The notes: a model not told the origin generated them from the sequence alone. Positions 46,144 through 55,392 are shown, counted from the first letter of the stretch. The stretch is DNA of 64,000 nt from Neotamlana laminarinivorans (GCF_020523925.1 NZ_JAJAPW010000001.1:682001-746000), one strand, 5' to 3'. Numbers and translations are program-made.

Positions 46144-47322
46144 TTAATAAGTAAACTCTCCAAACTCACTTTTTATTGTAAGCTTTTTTTCTTTTGATGC
46201 TTCTACTCGTCCAATTACTTGAGCATTAACATTAAACGATTTTGATATTTCTATAATATCTGTAGCAACATTTGGAGAAACATAAAGTTCCATTCTGTGC
46301 CCGCAGTTAAATACCTGGTACATTTCTTTCCAGTTAGTATTACTTTGTTTTTGTATTAACTTAAACAAAGGCGGAATTGGAAACATATTGTCTTTTACAA
46401 TATGATTTTCTTCAATAAAATGAAGAATTTTTGTTTGCGCGCCACCAGAACAATGCACCATACCATGTATAGTTTCACTATTATATTTTGCTAATATAGC
46501 TTTAATTATTGGTGCATAAGTACGTGTTGGTGACAGCACTAATTTACCAGCATTAATTGGAGAATCTTCAACATCATCAGTTAATTTAACTTGACCTGAA
46601 TACACCAAATCTTCTGGTACAGACGCATCAAAACTTTCAGGATATTTTTCGGCTAAATATTTATTAAACACATCATGTCTTGCAGATGTTAACCCATTAC
46701 TTCCCATTCCACCATTGTACTCTGTTTCGTAAGAGGCTTGCCCAAAACTTTCTAAACCAACAATAACATCTCCTGGTTTTATGTTTGCATTGTCAACAAC
46801 ATCGCTTCGCTTCATTCTGGCTGTTACTGTAGAATCTACAATAATGGTTCGCACTAAATCGCCTACATCGGCAGTTTCACCACCAGTTGAATGAATGGTA
46901 ACACCAAACTTTTTTAATTCTGATATTAATTCTTCTGTCCCGTTAATTATTGCAGAAATTACTTCGCCAGGAATTAAATTTTTATTTCTACCTATGGTTG
47001 AAGATAACATAATATTATCTGTAGCACCAACACATAATAAATCATCAATATTCATTATTAAAGCGTCTTGTGCAATACCTTTCCATACCGAAACATCTCC
47101 GGTTTCTTTCCAATACATATAAGCTAGAGATGATTTTGTTCCTGCTCCATCGGCATGCATTATTAAACAATAATCGTTATCGTTAGTTAAATAATCTGGA
47201 ACTATTTTACAAAATGCCTTTGGAAATAAACCTTTATCTATATTTTTTATAGCATTGTGCACATCTTCTTTTGATGCTGAAACGCCTCGTTGTGCGTATC
47301 GTTTAGAAACTTCTTGACTCAT
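46144..47322 (-). CDS. purM: phosphoribosylformylglycinamidine cyclo-ligase (AIR synthase)
   Basis: Closes the imidazole ring in purine synthesis, ATP-dependent. The 392-residue form with inserts is the one found in Bacteroidota, longer than the ~345-residue E. coli enzyme. Motifs include the N-terminal RYAQRGVSASKEDV, MHADGAGTKSSLAYMYWKETGD, STGGETADVGDLVRT and HCSGGAQTKILHF. The start at 47322 gives MSQEVSKRYAQRGV as in relatives. Cytoplasmic. Confidence 0.94.
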   Translation of the reverse strand: MSQEVSKRYAQRGVSASKEDVHNAIKNIDKGLFPKAFCKIVPDYLTNDNDYCLIMHADGAGTKSSLAYMYWKETGDVSVWKGIAQDALIMNIDDLLCVGATDNIMLSSTIGRNKNLIPGEVISAIINGTEELISELKKFGVTIHSTGGETADVGDLVRTIIVDSTVTARMKRSDVVDNANIKPGDVIVGLESFGQASYETEYNGGMGSNGLTSARHDVFNKYLAEKYPESFDASVPEDLVYSGQVKLTDDVEDSPINAGKLVLSPTRTYAPIIKAILAKYNSETIHGMVHCSGGAQTKILHFIEENHIVKDNMFPIPPLFKLIQKQSNTNWKEMYQVFNCGHRMELYVSPNVATDIIEISKSFNVNAQVIGRVEASKEKKLTIKSEFGEFTY

Positions 47323-47516
47323 AAGATTAGATTATTATGCAAAAGTAAAGTAATAATTTAAAATGAAGCTTGATAAATGAAAATATGAAATAGGTTTTAT
47401 TAACGAGTTTTTAACCTTTTTTAAAACCAAATAATTATTACATAAATCCGAAGTTTTTTTCGTGTTGGGTTATCAAAAACCTGGCTACTTAATGCTTATT
47501 ATCCTTATAAATAATT

Positions 47517-47524
47517 TATATTTG
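47517..47524 (+). promoter_or_regulatory. candidate -7 box for the PAP2 gene
   Basis: TATATTTG, an exact consensus match, 53 bp before the ATG at 47578. The rest of the 255-bp gap between purM and this gene shows nothing else I can support. Confidence 0.5.
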
Positions 47525-47577
47525 CACCCATTTTTAAATTTCTCTTTTACATCCCTTCATACATTTTTAATTGTTTT

Positions 47578-48423
47578 ATGAAAAAATTAATTTTTCTTTT
47601 TATTGGTTTCGTTCTAAATTTTATGAATGCTCAAACGACTACCGAAATGGTAAAAGAGGAAACAATTTGGCAAAACTTTAAATACGACATGGGAAGTATA
47701 GGTGGAGGCGTTGGGTATTCTTTTAGCAGACCATTACACTGGAAAAAGAAAGATTGGGTTAACTTTGCAGGCTTTACTGTCGGAACCATAATATTAAATT
47801 TAGCCGATGACGAGATTAATTCTTGGGTTAACGGTATTAGAAGCGAAATACCTGAAGGCTTAAAAGAGTTTGGCAACCATTACGCACGACCAGAGGGAAA
47901 TTTTAGCCTTTCTGGTGCTGTATATTTAACCGGTTTGTTTATAAAGAATGAAAAAGTAAGAAGAGCTGGTGTTTTAATGATGGCTTCAACCATTTCTGGC
48001 GGAGTAATACAACAATTTGGTACACGAATTATTCATAGAGCAAGACCGTTGACTGGAAAATCTTCAAGCAATTACAGTATTGGGCATTTCGAAAAAGTTG
48101 AAGGTTACGATTCCTTTTTCTCAGGGCACACCGTTTTATCTTTTGCTAATGCCTACGCCATTGGTAAACAGTTTAAAAACCCTTGGGTAAAAGCAGGGAT
48201 TTATACGGTTGGAATGATTCCTGGTTTTACAAGAATCATTGTTAGCAAACACTGGCTTTCCGATGTCGTTTTTGGCACCGTAATGAGTATTGTTATCGTA
48301 GAATCGATAGATAAGTATTTAGACTCTAAGTATAAAGCAAAGTATAACAACAACGATAAAAAGGTAAGTTGGAATTTATCATTTGCTCCAGGTCAAATTG
48401 GTCTTAATATCAGTTTCAATTAA
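47578..48423 (+). CDS. PAP2 superfamily phosphatase
   Basis: A 281-residue exported or membrane protein with a signal sequence (about 1-18) and several hydrophobic helices. The acid-phosphatase/vanadium-haloperoxidase motifs are recognisable in order: RIIHRARPLTG, FFSGHTVLSFA and TRIIVSKHWLSDVVFG with the catalytic His and Asp. Members dephosphorylate undecaprenyl-pyrophosphate, lipid A or phosphatidates; the sequence does not say which. It is a single gene with a good -7 box upstream and no visible terminator. It converges on glnN. Confidence 0.88.
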   Translation: MKKLIFLFIGFVLNFMNAQTTTEMVKEETIWQNFKYDMGSIGGGVGYSFSRPLHWKKKDWVNFAGFTVGTIILNLADDEINSWVNGIRSEIPEGLKEFGNHYARPEGNFSLSGAVYLTGLFIKNEKVRRAGVLMMASTISGGVIQQFGTRIIHRARPLTGKSSSNYSIGHFEKVEGYDSFFSGHTVLSFANAYAIGKQFKNPWVKAGIYTVGMIPGFTRIIVSKHWLSDVVFGTVMSIVIVESIDKYLDSKYKAKYNNNDKKVSWNLSFAPGQIGLNISFN

Positions 48424-48493
48424 TCAAAATAGCAACTTACTAATTGATTGCAACAAGAGTTCAAAATTAATCCTTCATTCAAAAAACATAAAA

Positions 48494-50680
48494 CTATCGC
48501 GTAAATAACATTTCGCTGTATTTTGCAAGTGGCCAAATTTCATTATCTACTAGCAATTCCAAACTATCGCAATGCGTACGAATTTTTTCGAAAAAAGGTT
48601 TTACTTTAAAACAATAAGCAATAGCCTTTTCTTGAACTTTTTCATTGCTGTTTGCAGCCTCTCTTGCCTTTATCATTTTTGTTACATTATCGTTTATTCC
48701 TTCAATATGTTTTGATATTTCTTTAATTAATTTTAGTTGCTCTTTAGCTAATTTATTAAAATCATTTTCAAAAATAGATTTTAAACCTTGTACATTTTCT
48801 ATTAAAATATTTTGATATTTTACTGCTGTTGGTACAATTTGATTTCTGGCCATATCGCCTAAAACTATACTCTCAATTTGAATATGAGTAACATAGGCTT
48901 CCATTTCAATTTCATAGCGAGCTACAGTTTCAATCTTACTCATAACTCCCATTTCTTCAAAAAGCGAAATGCTTTTTTCTGATATTTTAGCTTCAAGTGC
49001 CTCTGGTGTGGTTCTGTTATTACTTAAACCTCGTTTTTTGGCTTCGTCTTCCCAAATTTTTCCGTAGCCATTACCTTCAAATAAAATGGCTTTTGTATCT
49101 TTTATATACTCTCTAAGAACATTAAAAATGGCTTCGTCCTTTTTTAAATCTTTTTTATTAATTAACGTATCAACTTCAACTTTAAAACCTTTTAATTGTT
49201 TAGCAACAATTGTATTTAAAACCGTCATTGGGTTGCCACAATTAGAAAGCGAACCTACGGCTCTAAACTCAAATTTATTTCCAGTAAACGCAAAAGGCGA
49301 AGTACGGTTTCTGTCTGTATTATCAAGTAAAACATCTGGTATTTTACCAACAACATTTAGTTTAAGTTCTGTTTTTTCTTCAGGTGATAATTTACCTTTT
49401 GTTACACCTTCTAACTCTGCTAAAACTTTTGATAATTGTTCGCCAATAAATACCGACATTATTGCAGGTGGGGCTTCGTTTGCCCCTAAACGATGATCGT
49501 TACTGGCAGAAGCTATTGAGGCTCGCAATAACTCCTCATAATCTTTAACAGCCTTTATTGTGTTAATAAAAAACGTTAAAAATTGTAAATTGCTCATTGG
49601 TGTTTTTCCTGGTGATAATAAATTAATTCCAGTATCTGTGGATAAAGACCAGTTATTGTGCTTACCTGAACCATTTATTCCTGCAAAAGGTTTTTCGTGC
49701 AAAAGCACCTTAAAATTATGCCTTTTTGCCACACGCGCCATAATATCCATAACTAATGCGTTATGGTCTACAGCTAAATTGGCTTCTTCATAGATTGGTG
49801 CTAACTCAAATTGGTTTGGTGCTACTTCATTATGCCTTGTTTTTACAGGTATGCCCAACAATATACACTCGTGCTCTAAGTCTTTCATAAAGTTAAAAGC
49901 TCGCGTTGGAATGGCTCCAAAATAATGATCGTCTAGCTGTTGTCCTTTTGCAGAAGAATGCCCTATTAAAGTTCGACCGGTTAACAATATATCTGGACGG
50001 CTAGCTATAAGCTCTTTATCTACAAGAAAATACTCTTGTTCCCACCCCAAGGAAGATGATACTTTTTTTACATTTTTATCAAAGTATTTACACACATCTG
50101 TAGCTGCTTCATCTACAGCATGTAATGCTTTTAAAAGTGGGGTTTTATAATCTAGAGCTTCTCCTGTGTAAGCTACAAATATAGTTGGAATGCATAAGGT
50201 TGTACCAATTATAAACGCAGGCGACGTTGGGTCCCAGGCAGTGTAACCTCTAGCTTCAAAAGTGTTACGAATGCCTCCACTAGGAAAACTAGAAGCATCT
50301 GGTTCTTGCTGTACTAAAGAGCTACCTTCAAACTTCTCAATTCCTAATCCGTTTTCGGTTAATTCAAAAAAAGCATCGTGTTTTTCAGCTGTACTTCCTG
50401 TTAAAGGTTGAAACCAATGTGAATAATGCGTAACACCCTTTGATAGCGCCCAGTCACGCATAGAAGCTGCTACCTGATCGGCAACACCGCGCTCTATTTT
50501 TTTTCCGCGTTGTATGGCATTTAACACACCTTGCATGGCATCTTTAGTAAGATACTTTTGCATGGTGTTTTCATTAAATACATTACTTGCAAAAAGCTCT
50601 GAACGACGTACATTATCATCAAACATTACTGGTTTATTAGCTAAAGTCTTTTTTAAAGCATGAAAACGAAGTGTAGACAT
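48494..50680 (-). CDS. glnN: glutamine synthetase type III
   Basis: GSIII makes glutamine from glutamate and ammonia; it is the large dodecameric form found in Bacteroidota and cyanobacteria. I start at ATG 50680 (MSTLRFHALKKTL), giving 728 residues, the usual GSIII length. The frame stays open 30 bp further up to 50710 with a non-conserved extension. Motifs: SSLGWEQEYFLVDKEL (Glu metal ligands), KTRHNEVAPNQFELAPIYEEAN and INGSGKHNNWS. It is divergent from a GSII gene across 256 bp, so one control region may serve both nitrogen-assimilation enzymes. Confidence 0.95.
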   Translation of the reverse strand: MSTLRFHALKKTLANKPVMFDDNVRRSELFASNVFNENTMQKYLTKDAMQGVLNAIQRGKKIERGVADQVAASMRDWALSKGVTHYSHWFQPLTGSTAEKHDAFFELTENGLGIEKFEGSSLVQQEPDASSFPSGGIRNTFEARGYTAWDPTSPAFIIGTTLCIPTIFVAYTGEALDYKTPLLKALHAVDEAATDVCKYFDKNVKKVSSSLGWEQEYFLVDKELIASRPDILLTGRTLIGHSSAKGQQLDDHYFGAIPTRAFNFMKDLEHECILLGIPVKTRHNEVAPNQFELAPIYEEANLAVDHNALVMDIMARVAKRHNFKVLLHEKPFAGINGSGKHNNWSLSTDTGINLLSPGKTPMSNLQFLTFFINTIKAVKDYEELLRASIASASNDHRLGANEAPPAIMSVFIGEQLSKVLAELEGVTKGKLSPEEKTELKLNVVGKIPDVLLDNTDRNRTSPFAFTGNKFEFRAVGSLSNCGNPMTVLNTIVAKQLKGFKVEVDTLINKKDLKKDEAIFNVLREYIKDTKAILFEGNGYGKIWEDEAKKRGLSNNRTTPEALEAKISEKSISLFEEMGVMSKIETVARYEIEMEAYVTHIQIESIVLGDMARNQIVPTAVKYQNILIENVQGLKSIFENDFNKLAKEQLKLIKEISKHIEGINDNVTKMIKAREAANSNEKVQEKAIAYCFKVKPFFEKIRTHCDSLELLVDNEIWPLAKYSEMLFTR

Positions 50681-50885
50681 AGTTTTTATATGTTTTTGGC
50701 AAAAATACACACGAAAAACTAAAAATGATTTAAAAAAAGAAAAATTCTTATTATCACTTTTTCAGTTTTAATAAAAATTAATTAAGTTTTTTTAATATAT
50801 CCCTCAAAAAAATGGGGTTTAAATAAAAATTTATTGAAGTCTTGTTAAAACACCCCTATTAAATTTAGAGTAATAACTTAAAAAA

Positions 50886-50893
50886 TTATATTT
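50886..50893 (+). promoter_or_regulatory. candidate -7 box for the GSII gene
   Basis: TATATTTG, exact consensus, 43 bp before the ATG at 50937. The region between it and glnN has runs of C and G (50803-50855) that could form weak hairpins but no recognised operator. Confidence 0.5.
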
Positions 50894-50936
50894 GTGTGAA
50901 TATAACTAACTTTAATTTATAAATTAAACATACATT

Positions 50937-51959
50937 ATGGCAAAAATTAAACTGGAATACCTTTGGTTAGATGGGTATTATCCAACTCAAAACTTAAGAA
51001 GTAAAACTAAGGTAGAAGAACACGAAGATTTCAAAGGAACTTTAGAAGAAATAGGAAACTGGTCTTTTGATGGTTCATCAACTAAGCAAGCTGAAGGTGG
51101 TTCTTCAGATTGTTTATTAGTTCCTGTAGCTATTTACCCAGATCCAGATAGAAAAGACGGTTATTTAGTAATGACTGAAGTTATGAATGCTGATGGTACG
51201 CCACACGAATCTAACGGTAGAGCTACTATTGACGATGAAGATGATGATTTCTGGTTTGGTTTTGAGCAAGAGTATTTTATTATGGACACTCAAACTGGTT
51301 TACCTTTAGGTTTCCCTGTTGGTGGTTACCCTGCTCCACAAGGTTTATATTATTGTTCAGTTGGTGGGAAAAATACTCACGGAAGACACTTAGTAGAAGA
51401 GCATGCTGATTTATGTATTGCTGCTGGATTAAACTTTGAAGGTATTAACCAAGAGGTTGCTTGCGGACAATGGGAGTATCAATTATTCGCTAAAGGTGCT
51501 AAAAAAGCTGGTGACGAAATTTGGATTTCAAGATACTTATTACAACGTTTAACTGAAAAATATGGTTATTACATCGAGTATCACCCAAAACCTCTAGGTA
51601 AAGATATGGACTGGAATGGTTCTGGTATGCACGCTAACTTCTCTAACACAACTTTAAGAACTTGTGGTTCTAAAGAAACTTACGAGAAAATTTGTGAAGC
51701 GTTCAGACCTGTTGTTGATGAGCATATTGCTGTTTACGGAGAGTTTAACGACCAACGTTTAACTGGTGAGCACGAAACTGCTGCTATTACTGATTTCTCT
51801 TATGGAGTATCTGATAGAGGCGCGTCAATTCGTATTCCATTAATTACTGTTGAAAAAGGTTATAAAGGATGGTTAGAAGACAGACGTCCTGCATCTAACG
51901 GTGACCCATACAAAATTGCTGCGGTAATTATTAAAACTGTAAAATCTGCTAAGATTTAA
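50937..51959 (+). CDS. glnA: glutamine synthetase type II (eukaryotic-like)
   Basis: A 340-residue GSII. The beta-grasp domain occupies about 1-100 with NWSFDGSSTKQAEGGSSD. The catalytic domain has WFGFEQEYFIMD and ACGQWEYQLFAKG (metal ligands), DWNGSGMHANFSN and ASIRIP near the end. There is no adenylylation tyrosine region of the type in GSI. Codon choice is more biased than in neighbours (AAC, GGT, TTA, few rare codons), which suggests high expression. Divergent from the GSIII gene. The pairing of two unrelated glutamine synthetases in one locus is unusual for bacteria in general but seen in Bacteroidota. Confidence 0.94.
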   Translation: MAKIKLEYLWLDGYYPTQNLRSKTKVEEHEDFKGTLEEIGNWSFDGSSTKQAEGGSSDCLLVPVAIYPDPDRKDGYLVMTEVMNADGTPHESNGRATIDDEDDDFWFGFEQEYFIMDTQTGLPLGFPVGGYPAPQGLYYCSVGGKNTHGRHLVEEHADLCIAAGLNFEGINQEVACGQWEYQLFAKGAKKAGDEIWISRYLLQRLTEKYGYYIEYHPKPLGKDMDWNGSGMHANFSNTTLRTCGSKETYEKICEAFRPVVDEHIAVYGEFNDQRLTGEHETAAITDFSYGVSDRGASIRIPLITVEKGYKGWLEDRRPASNGDPYKIAAVIIKTVKSAKI

Positions 51960-51977
51960 TAAATCTGTTTTATTCAT

Positions 51978-52020
51978 AAAAAAAGGGCTTAATATTAAAT
52001 AATGTTAAGCCCTTTTTATT
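51978..52020 (+). terminator. terminator after the GSII gene
   Basis: Arms AAAAGGGCTTAA (51981-51992) and TTAAGCCCTTTT (52005-52016) with a 12-base loop and a T run. Confidence 0.9.
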
Positions 52021-52160
52021 TTTATGTGAATTTTTACGCCATTTAATTAAACCAGAAAACTCCTTAATTATTATACATAAATTAAATTGTAAGAGATAAT
52101 TGATTAGGACAAAAACATCTTAATATTCCTATTCTATAACTTTCTGGGAAAAGTAAAATA

Positions 52161-53117
52161 TCAAAACTTATCTTTAGTAAAAACTAAGAACATAAAAACA
52201 CCATAAGCTAAAACTAAAACAAACCCTTTTACTCTACTTATTTGAAGTCGTTTTGGTAAAAATACTAACGGAATTAAAACAGCTGCAAAACCTAACATCC
52301 AAAAAAAATCGCTACTTAAAATTTGAGGTTCGGTTACCGGAATAGGTTTTATTATTGATGTTAAACCTAATACAGAAGCAATATTAAAAATATTAGAACC
52401 TATTAAATTACCTAAAGAAATGGCTTTTTCTTGCTTTGCTGCAGCAATTACAGAAGCTGCTAATTCTGGAACGCTTGTACCAATTGCAATTAAAGATACA
52501 CCAATAACGGCTTCGTTAACTCCAATAGAACGTGCAATAGTTTTAGAGCCCTCTACCAACCATTCGCTTCCAAAATATAAAGCCACCGCACCAATTAATA
52601 ACCAAATTACAATTTTAAAGTTTGATGTATGTGCTAGTTTATCGTCTACTTCTTCTGGTATAGCTTCTTGTTCTTGTTTTGCATTTTTTATTAAAATGAA
52701 TAAAAACACAACTAAACCTGCAAATAAAATACCGCCTTCTATAGCCGAAAGTAAATTGTCGTTTTTCAAGAAGTAATATAGAACTATAGAAAACAACATC
52801 ATTACTGGCCAATTAAGTTTGTAAAACGATTTATCGACAGCAATAGAGCTAACCATAGCCGTTACACCTAATACCAAACCAATATTAGCAATGTTCGAGC
52901 CTACTACATTATTTATAGCAATTGCTGGCGAACCAGACATGGCCGCTTGCAAACTTACTAGTAATTCTGGCGCAGAGGTTGCAAAACTTACAACCGTCAT
53001 CCCAATTACCATTTTAGATATATTAAATTTAAATGATAATGCCACAGACGAACGCACTAAAAACTCGCCTCCAATTACCAAAAGCACAAAACCTAATATT
53101 ACCAAAAGTAAACTCAT
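52161..53117 (-). CDS. sodium/calcium antiporter, YrbG family
   Basis: A 318-residue inner-membrane protein of about ten helices built from two inverted homologous halves. Each half has the exchanger's alpha-repeat: ATSAPELLVSL with NNVVGSNIANIGLVLG in the first, and GTSVPELAASVIAA with GNLIGSNIFNIASVLG in the second. These form the cation-binding sites with Glu in both PEL motifs. The gene is single; upstream is the blaI promoter region, divergently oriented. The 201-bp gap to the GSII gene contains the terminator and nothing else I recognise. Confidence 0.92.
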   Translation of the reverse strand: MSLLLVILGFVLLVIGGEFLVRSSVALSFKFNISKMVIGMTVVSFATSAPELLVSLQAAMSGSPAIAINNVVGSNIANIGLVLGVTAMVSSIAVDKSFYKLNWPVMMLFSIVLYYFLKNDNLLSAIEGGILFAGLVVFLFILIKNAKQEQEAIPEEVDDKLAHTSNFKIVIWLLIGAVALYFGSEWLVEGSKTIARSIGVNEAVIGVSLIAIGTSVPELAASVIAAAKQEKAISLGNLIGSNIFNIASVLGLTSIIKPIPVTEPQILSSDFFWMLGFAAVLIPLVFLPKRLQISRVKGFVLVLAYGVFMFLVFTKDKF

Positions 53118-53216
53118 AAAAATTTTTTTTTTGCGAAGATAATTAAAGTTGAATCTAATTTGCTAAAAGTTTTTTTATAGCACCAAATAATATTAGTTAA
53201 CTTAAAATTTAGTTAA

Positions 53217-53263
53217 ATAACTACTTATATAGTTTTATAACTACAAAAATAGTTATATATTTG
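53217..53263 (+). promoter_or_regulatory. tandem BlaI-type operators and -7 box of the blaI promoter
   Basis: Two adjoining 20-bp palindromes share one layout: ATAACTA-CTTATA-TAGTTTT (53217-53236) and ATAACTA-CAAAAA-TAGTTAT (53237-53256). The second is a perfect 7-6-7 dyad. The -7 box TATATTTG (53256-53263) abuts it, so a bound repressor would cover the -33 region. BlaI family proteins bind such TAC/GTA-type dyads and repress their own operon. Confidence 0.7.
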
Positions 53264-53267
53264 AATT

Positions 53268-53343
53268 GCGTTAGGGATTGCAGCGGCATCCTTTTTTTGA
53301 GGCACGAGAAAAAAGATATAGCGTAAAGCCCGCCCGAACGCCC
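53268..53343 (+). repeat. interspersed palindromic repeat, copy 3, at the start of the blaI transcript
   Basis: It starts GCGTTAGGGATTG, has the core GCGGCATCC...AAAAAGATATAGCG, and ends GCCCG-CCCGAACGCCC, so the tips GCGTT-GGG and CCC-AACGC are inverted. It begins about 5 bp after the -7 box and ends 14 bp before the blaI ATG, so it should form nearly the whole 5' leader. Confidence 0.75.
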
Positions 53344-53356
53344 AAAAACTATAATA

Positions 53357-53716
53357 ATGGAAAAATTAACAAATAAAGAAGAAGAAGTAATGCATATTTT
53401 ATGGAAGCTGGAAAAAGCTTTTGTTAAAGATGTTATGGCAGAAATTAAAAGTGAAAAACCACATTACAACACCTTATCGACCATAATTCGAAAGCTGGAA
53501 GACAAAGGTTTTGTTGCTTATAATGCTTACGGAAAAACGCACCAGTACTACCCTATTGTTACAAAAGAAGCTTACAGACAGAAGTTTATGAATACCGCCA
53601 TAAATAACTACTTTAATAATTCTTATAAAAACATGGTATCGTTTTTTGCTAAAGAAGAAAAAATAAGTGTTGACGACCTTAAGGAAATTATTGCATTAAT
53701 AGAAAACGAGAAATAA
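53357..53716 (+). CDS. BlaI/MecI family transcriptional repressor
   Basis: A 119-residue winged-helix repressor with the family pattern LTNKEEEVMHILWKLEKAFVKDVMAEI, then KPHYNTLSTIIRKLEDKGFVAYNAYGKTHQYYP. The C-terminal ~45 residues form the dimerisation helices. It binds the two tandem dyads in its own promoter (inferred). The M56 metallopeptidase gene follows 1 bp after its stop, the standard repressor/sensor pair. No beta-lactamase gene is adjacent, so the signal is not necessarily an antibiotic. Confidence 0.93.
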   Translation: MEKLTNKEEEVMHILWKLEKAFVKDVMAEIKSEKPHYNTLSTIIRKLEDKGFVAYNAYGKTHQYYPIVTKEAYRQKFMNTAINNYFNNSYKNMVSFFAKEEKISVDDLKEIIALIENEK

Positions 53717-53717
53717 A

Positions 53718-55376
53718 ATGGCATATTTACTAAAAGTTAGCGCCATTGTTGGCCTGTTTTACCTTACTTATAAACTTTTATTGCAAAAAGACACCTTTTT
53801 TAAACAAAACAGATGGTTTTTACTTTTTGGTTTAGGAGTTTCGTTTTTAGTGCCTTTGTATGTTATAACAGAGTATGTTACTTACACGCCCATGGTTTTA
53901 AGCGATTTTACTTTTAATACAAAAACTACTGCAACTACAAAAACCTTTAATTTTATTGATGTTTTGCCTTATTTATATATTACAGGAGTTGCCATATTTT
54001 CACTTAGGTTTTTATTGCAATTTGCTGCCATATTTAAAGTAATTAAATGCCCAAATAAAAGAAAAGAAGGCCACTATATTTTTATTGAAAGCGAAACCGC
54101 AGCGTCTCCGTTTTCCTTTTTTAACTGGATTGTTTACAACCCAGAACAATTTACCCATACCGAATTACAACAAATTATAACTCACGAAAAAATACACGCT
54201 AAACAAAAGCATTCTTTCGATGTTATTTTAGCTAATTTGGCTTGTGTTATTCTTTGGTTTAATCCGTTTATATGGTTATATCAAAAAGACTTAAAACAAA
54301 ACTTAGAGTTTTTAGCAGATTATTCGGCTTTTAAAGCGGTGTCTTGCAAAAAACAATATCAATACACATTACTTAAACAAAGTTTACCAACTCATCAATT
54401 GGCTTTAAGTAATGCTTTTTATAATTCATTAATCAAAAAACGAATCGTTATGTTACACAAATCAAAATCAAACAACATGAATCGCATTAAATGTTTGGCT
54501 GTATTACCGTTAATTGCTCTGTTTTTAATGAGCTTTAATACTAGAACTGTTTATGTTGAAAAAGAAATTACTTCGGAAACTAAACCAGAATTTACAACTA
54601 GTTTCACCGAACATTTTGAAGCAATTTTACTTAAAAACAGCACCGAAGCCGATTTAAACAAAATAAAAAACACGCTAGAAGCACAAGGTGTTACCATTAA
54701 ATTTAAAGGATTAAAACGAAATGCTAACGACGAAATAATTGCCATAAAAATTGATGCTAAATCTAAAACCTCTAAAGCTAATTATAATATAAACGCTGAT
54801 GAAGCCATTATGCCCATTAAAATAAGTTATAACCCTAATAATGAAACTATAAACATTTCTGGTGCTAACTCTCAAAACGCTATTGTTGCTAGTTTTAAAG
54901 GTAATACCAATAAACAAAATGAAACTGTAATAATTAAAGAAGAAAACAAAATACAATTTTTCTCAACTACACAAAAAGATTCTATTATTTATATTATTGA
55001 TAGCGTTAAAGTTAAAAAAGAAGATGCAAAAGCTTTAGAGCCTTCTAAAGTAAAATCTATAAATGTTATAAAAGATGAAAAAAGTCTAAAAGAATATGGC
55101 AATATAAAAGCCATTATAGAAATTTTAACAAAAGATGAAACCGATACAAAAACAAGCAACAAAACCATTAAAATCATTAAAGGAACTAGTGGGTTTAATG
55201 GTTTGCCCAAAGACTTACTAGTTATTGTTGATGGCAAAGAAATTGACCATGAAAAACTTAAAGATGTAAAAAAAGACGATATTAAAACTGTAAATGTGTT
55301 AAAAGACGAAAAAGCCATTAAAAAATACGGCGAAAAAGGTAAAAACGGTGTAATTATTATTGAAACTAAAAAATAA
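53718..55376 (+). CDS. M56 family metallopeptidase (BlaR1-like) with TonB-plug-like C-terminal repeats
   Basis: The 552-residue membrane protein has helices at about 3-20, 33-50, 85-105 and 253-272. The M56 zinc site is HEKIH (156-160) in the cytoplasmic loop, with LEFLADYSAFK downstream providing the third ligand. A long periplasmic region (about 275-552) replaces the penicillin-binding domain of true BlaR1. It holds two copies of a motif of the type VNVLKDEKAIKKYGEKGKNGVI (about 460-480 and 527-552), resembling the plug of TonB-dependent receptors. Such proteins are common in Bacteroidota beside BlaI. The inferred role is to cleave BlaI or another target in response to an envelope signal. 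Confidence 0.9.
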   Translation: MAYLLKVSAIVGLFYLTYKLLLQKDTFFKQNRWFLLFGLGVSFLVPLYVITEYVTYTPMVLSDFTFNTKTTATTKTFNFIDVLPYLYITGVAIFSLRFLLQFAAIFKVIKCPNKRKEGHYIFIESETAASPFSFFNWIVYNPEQFTHTELQQIITHEKIHAKQKHSFDVILANLACVILWFNPFIWLYQKDLKQNLEFLADYSAFKAVSCKKQYQYTLLKQSLPTHQLALSNAFYNSLIKKRIVMLHKSKSNNMNRIKCLAVLPLIALFLMSFNTRTVYVEKEITSETKPEFTTSFTEHFEAILLKNSTEADLNKIKNTLEAQGVTIKFKGLKRNANDEIIAIKIDAKSKTSKANYNINADEAIMPIKISYNPNNETINISGANSQNAIVASFKGNTNKQNETVIIKEENKIQFFSTTQKDSIIYIIDSVKVKKEDAKALEPSKVKSINVIKDEKSLKEYGNIKAIIEILTKDETDTKTSNKTIKIIKGTSGFNGLPKDLLVIVDGKEIDHEKLKDVKKDDIKTVNVLKDEKAIKKYGEKGKNGVIIIETKK

Positions 55377-55392
55377 ACGTTTTGCGCTCCAA

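Noticed and set aside
50681-50710. 10-residue extension of GSIII
   Set aside because: The extension is not protein-family-like; MSTLRFHALKK is the recognisable N-terminus.
50803-50858. Alternating C-run/G-run segments that could form exclusive hairpins before the GSII gene
   Set aside because: They lie upstream of the likely -7 box, so would not be in the transcript, and pairing is weak.
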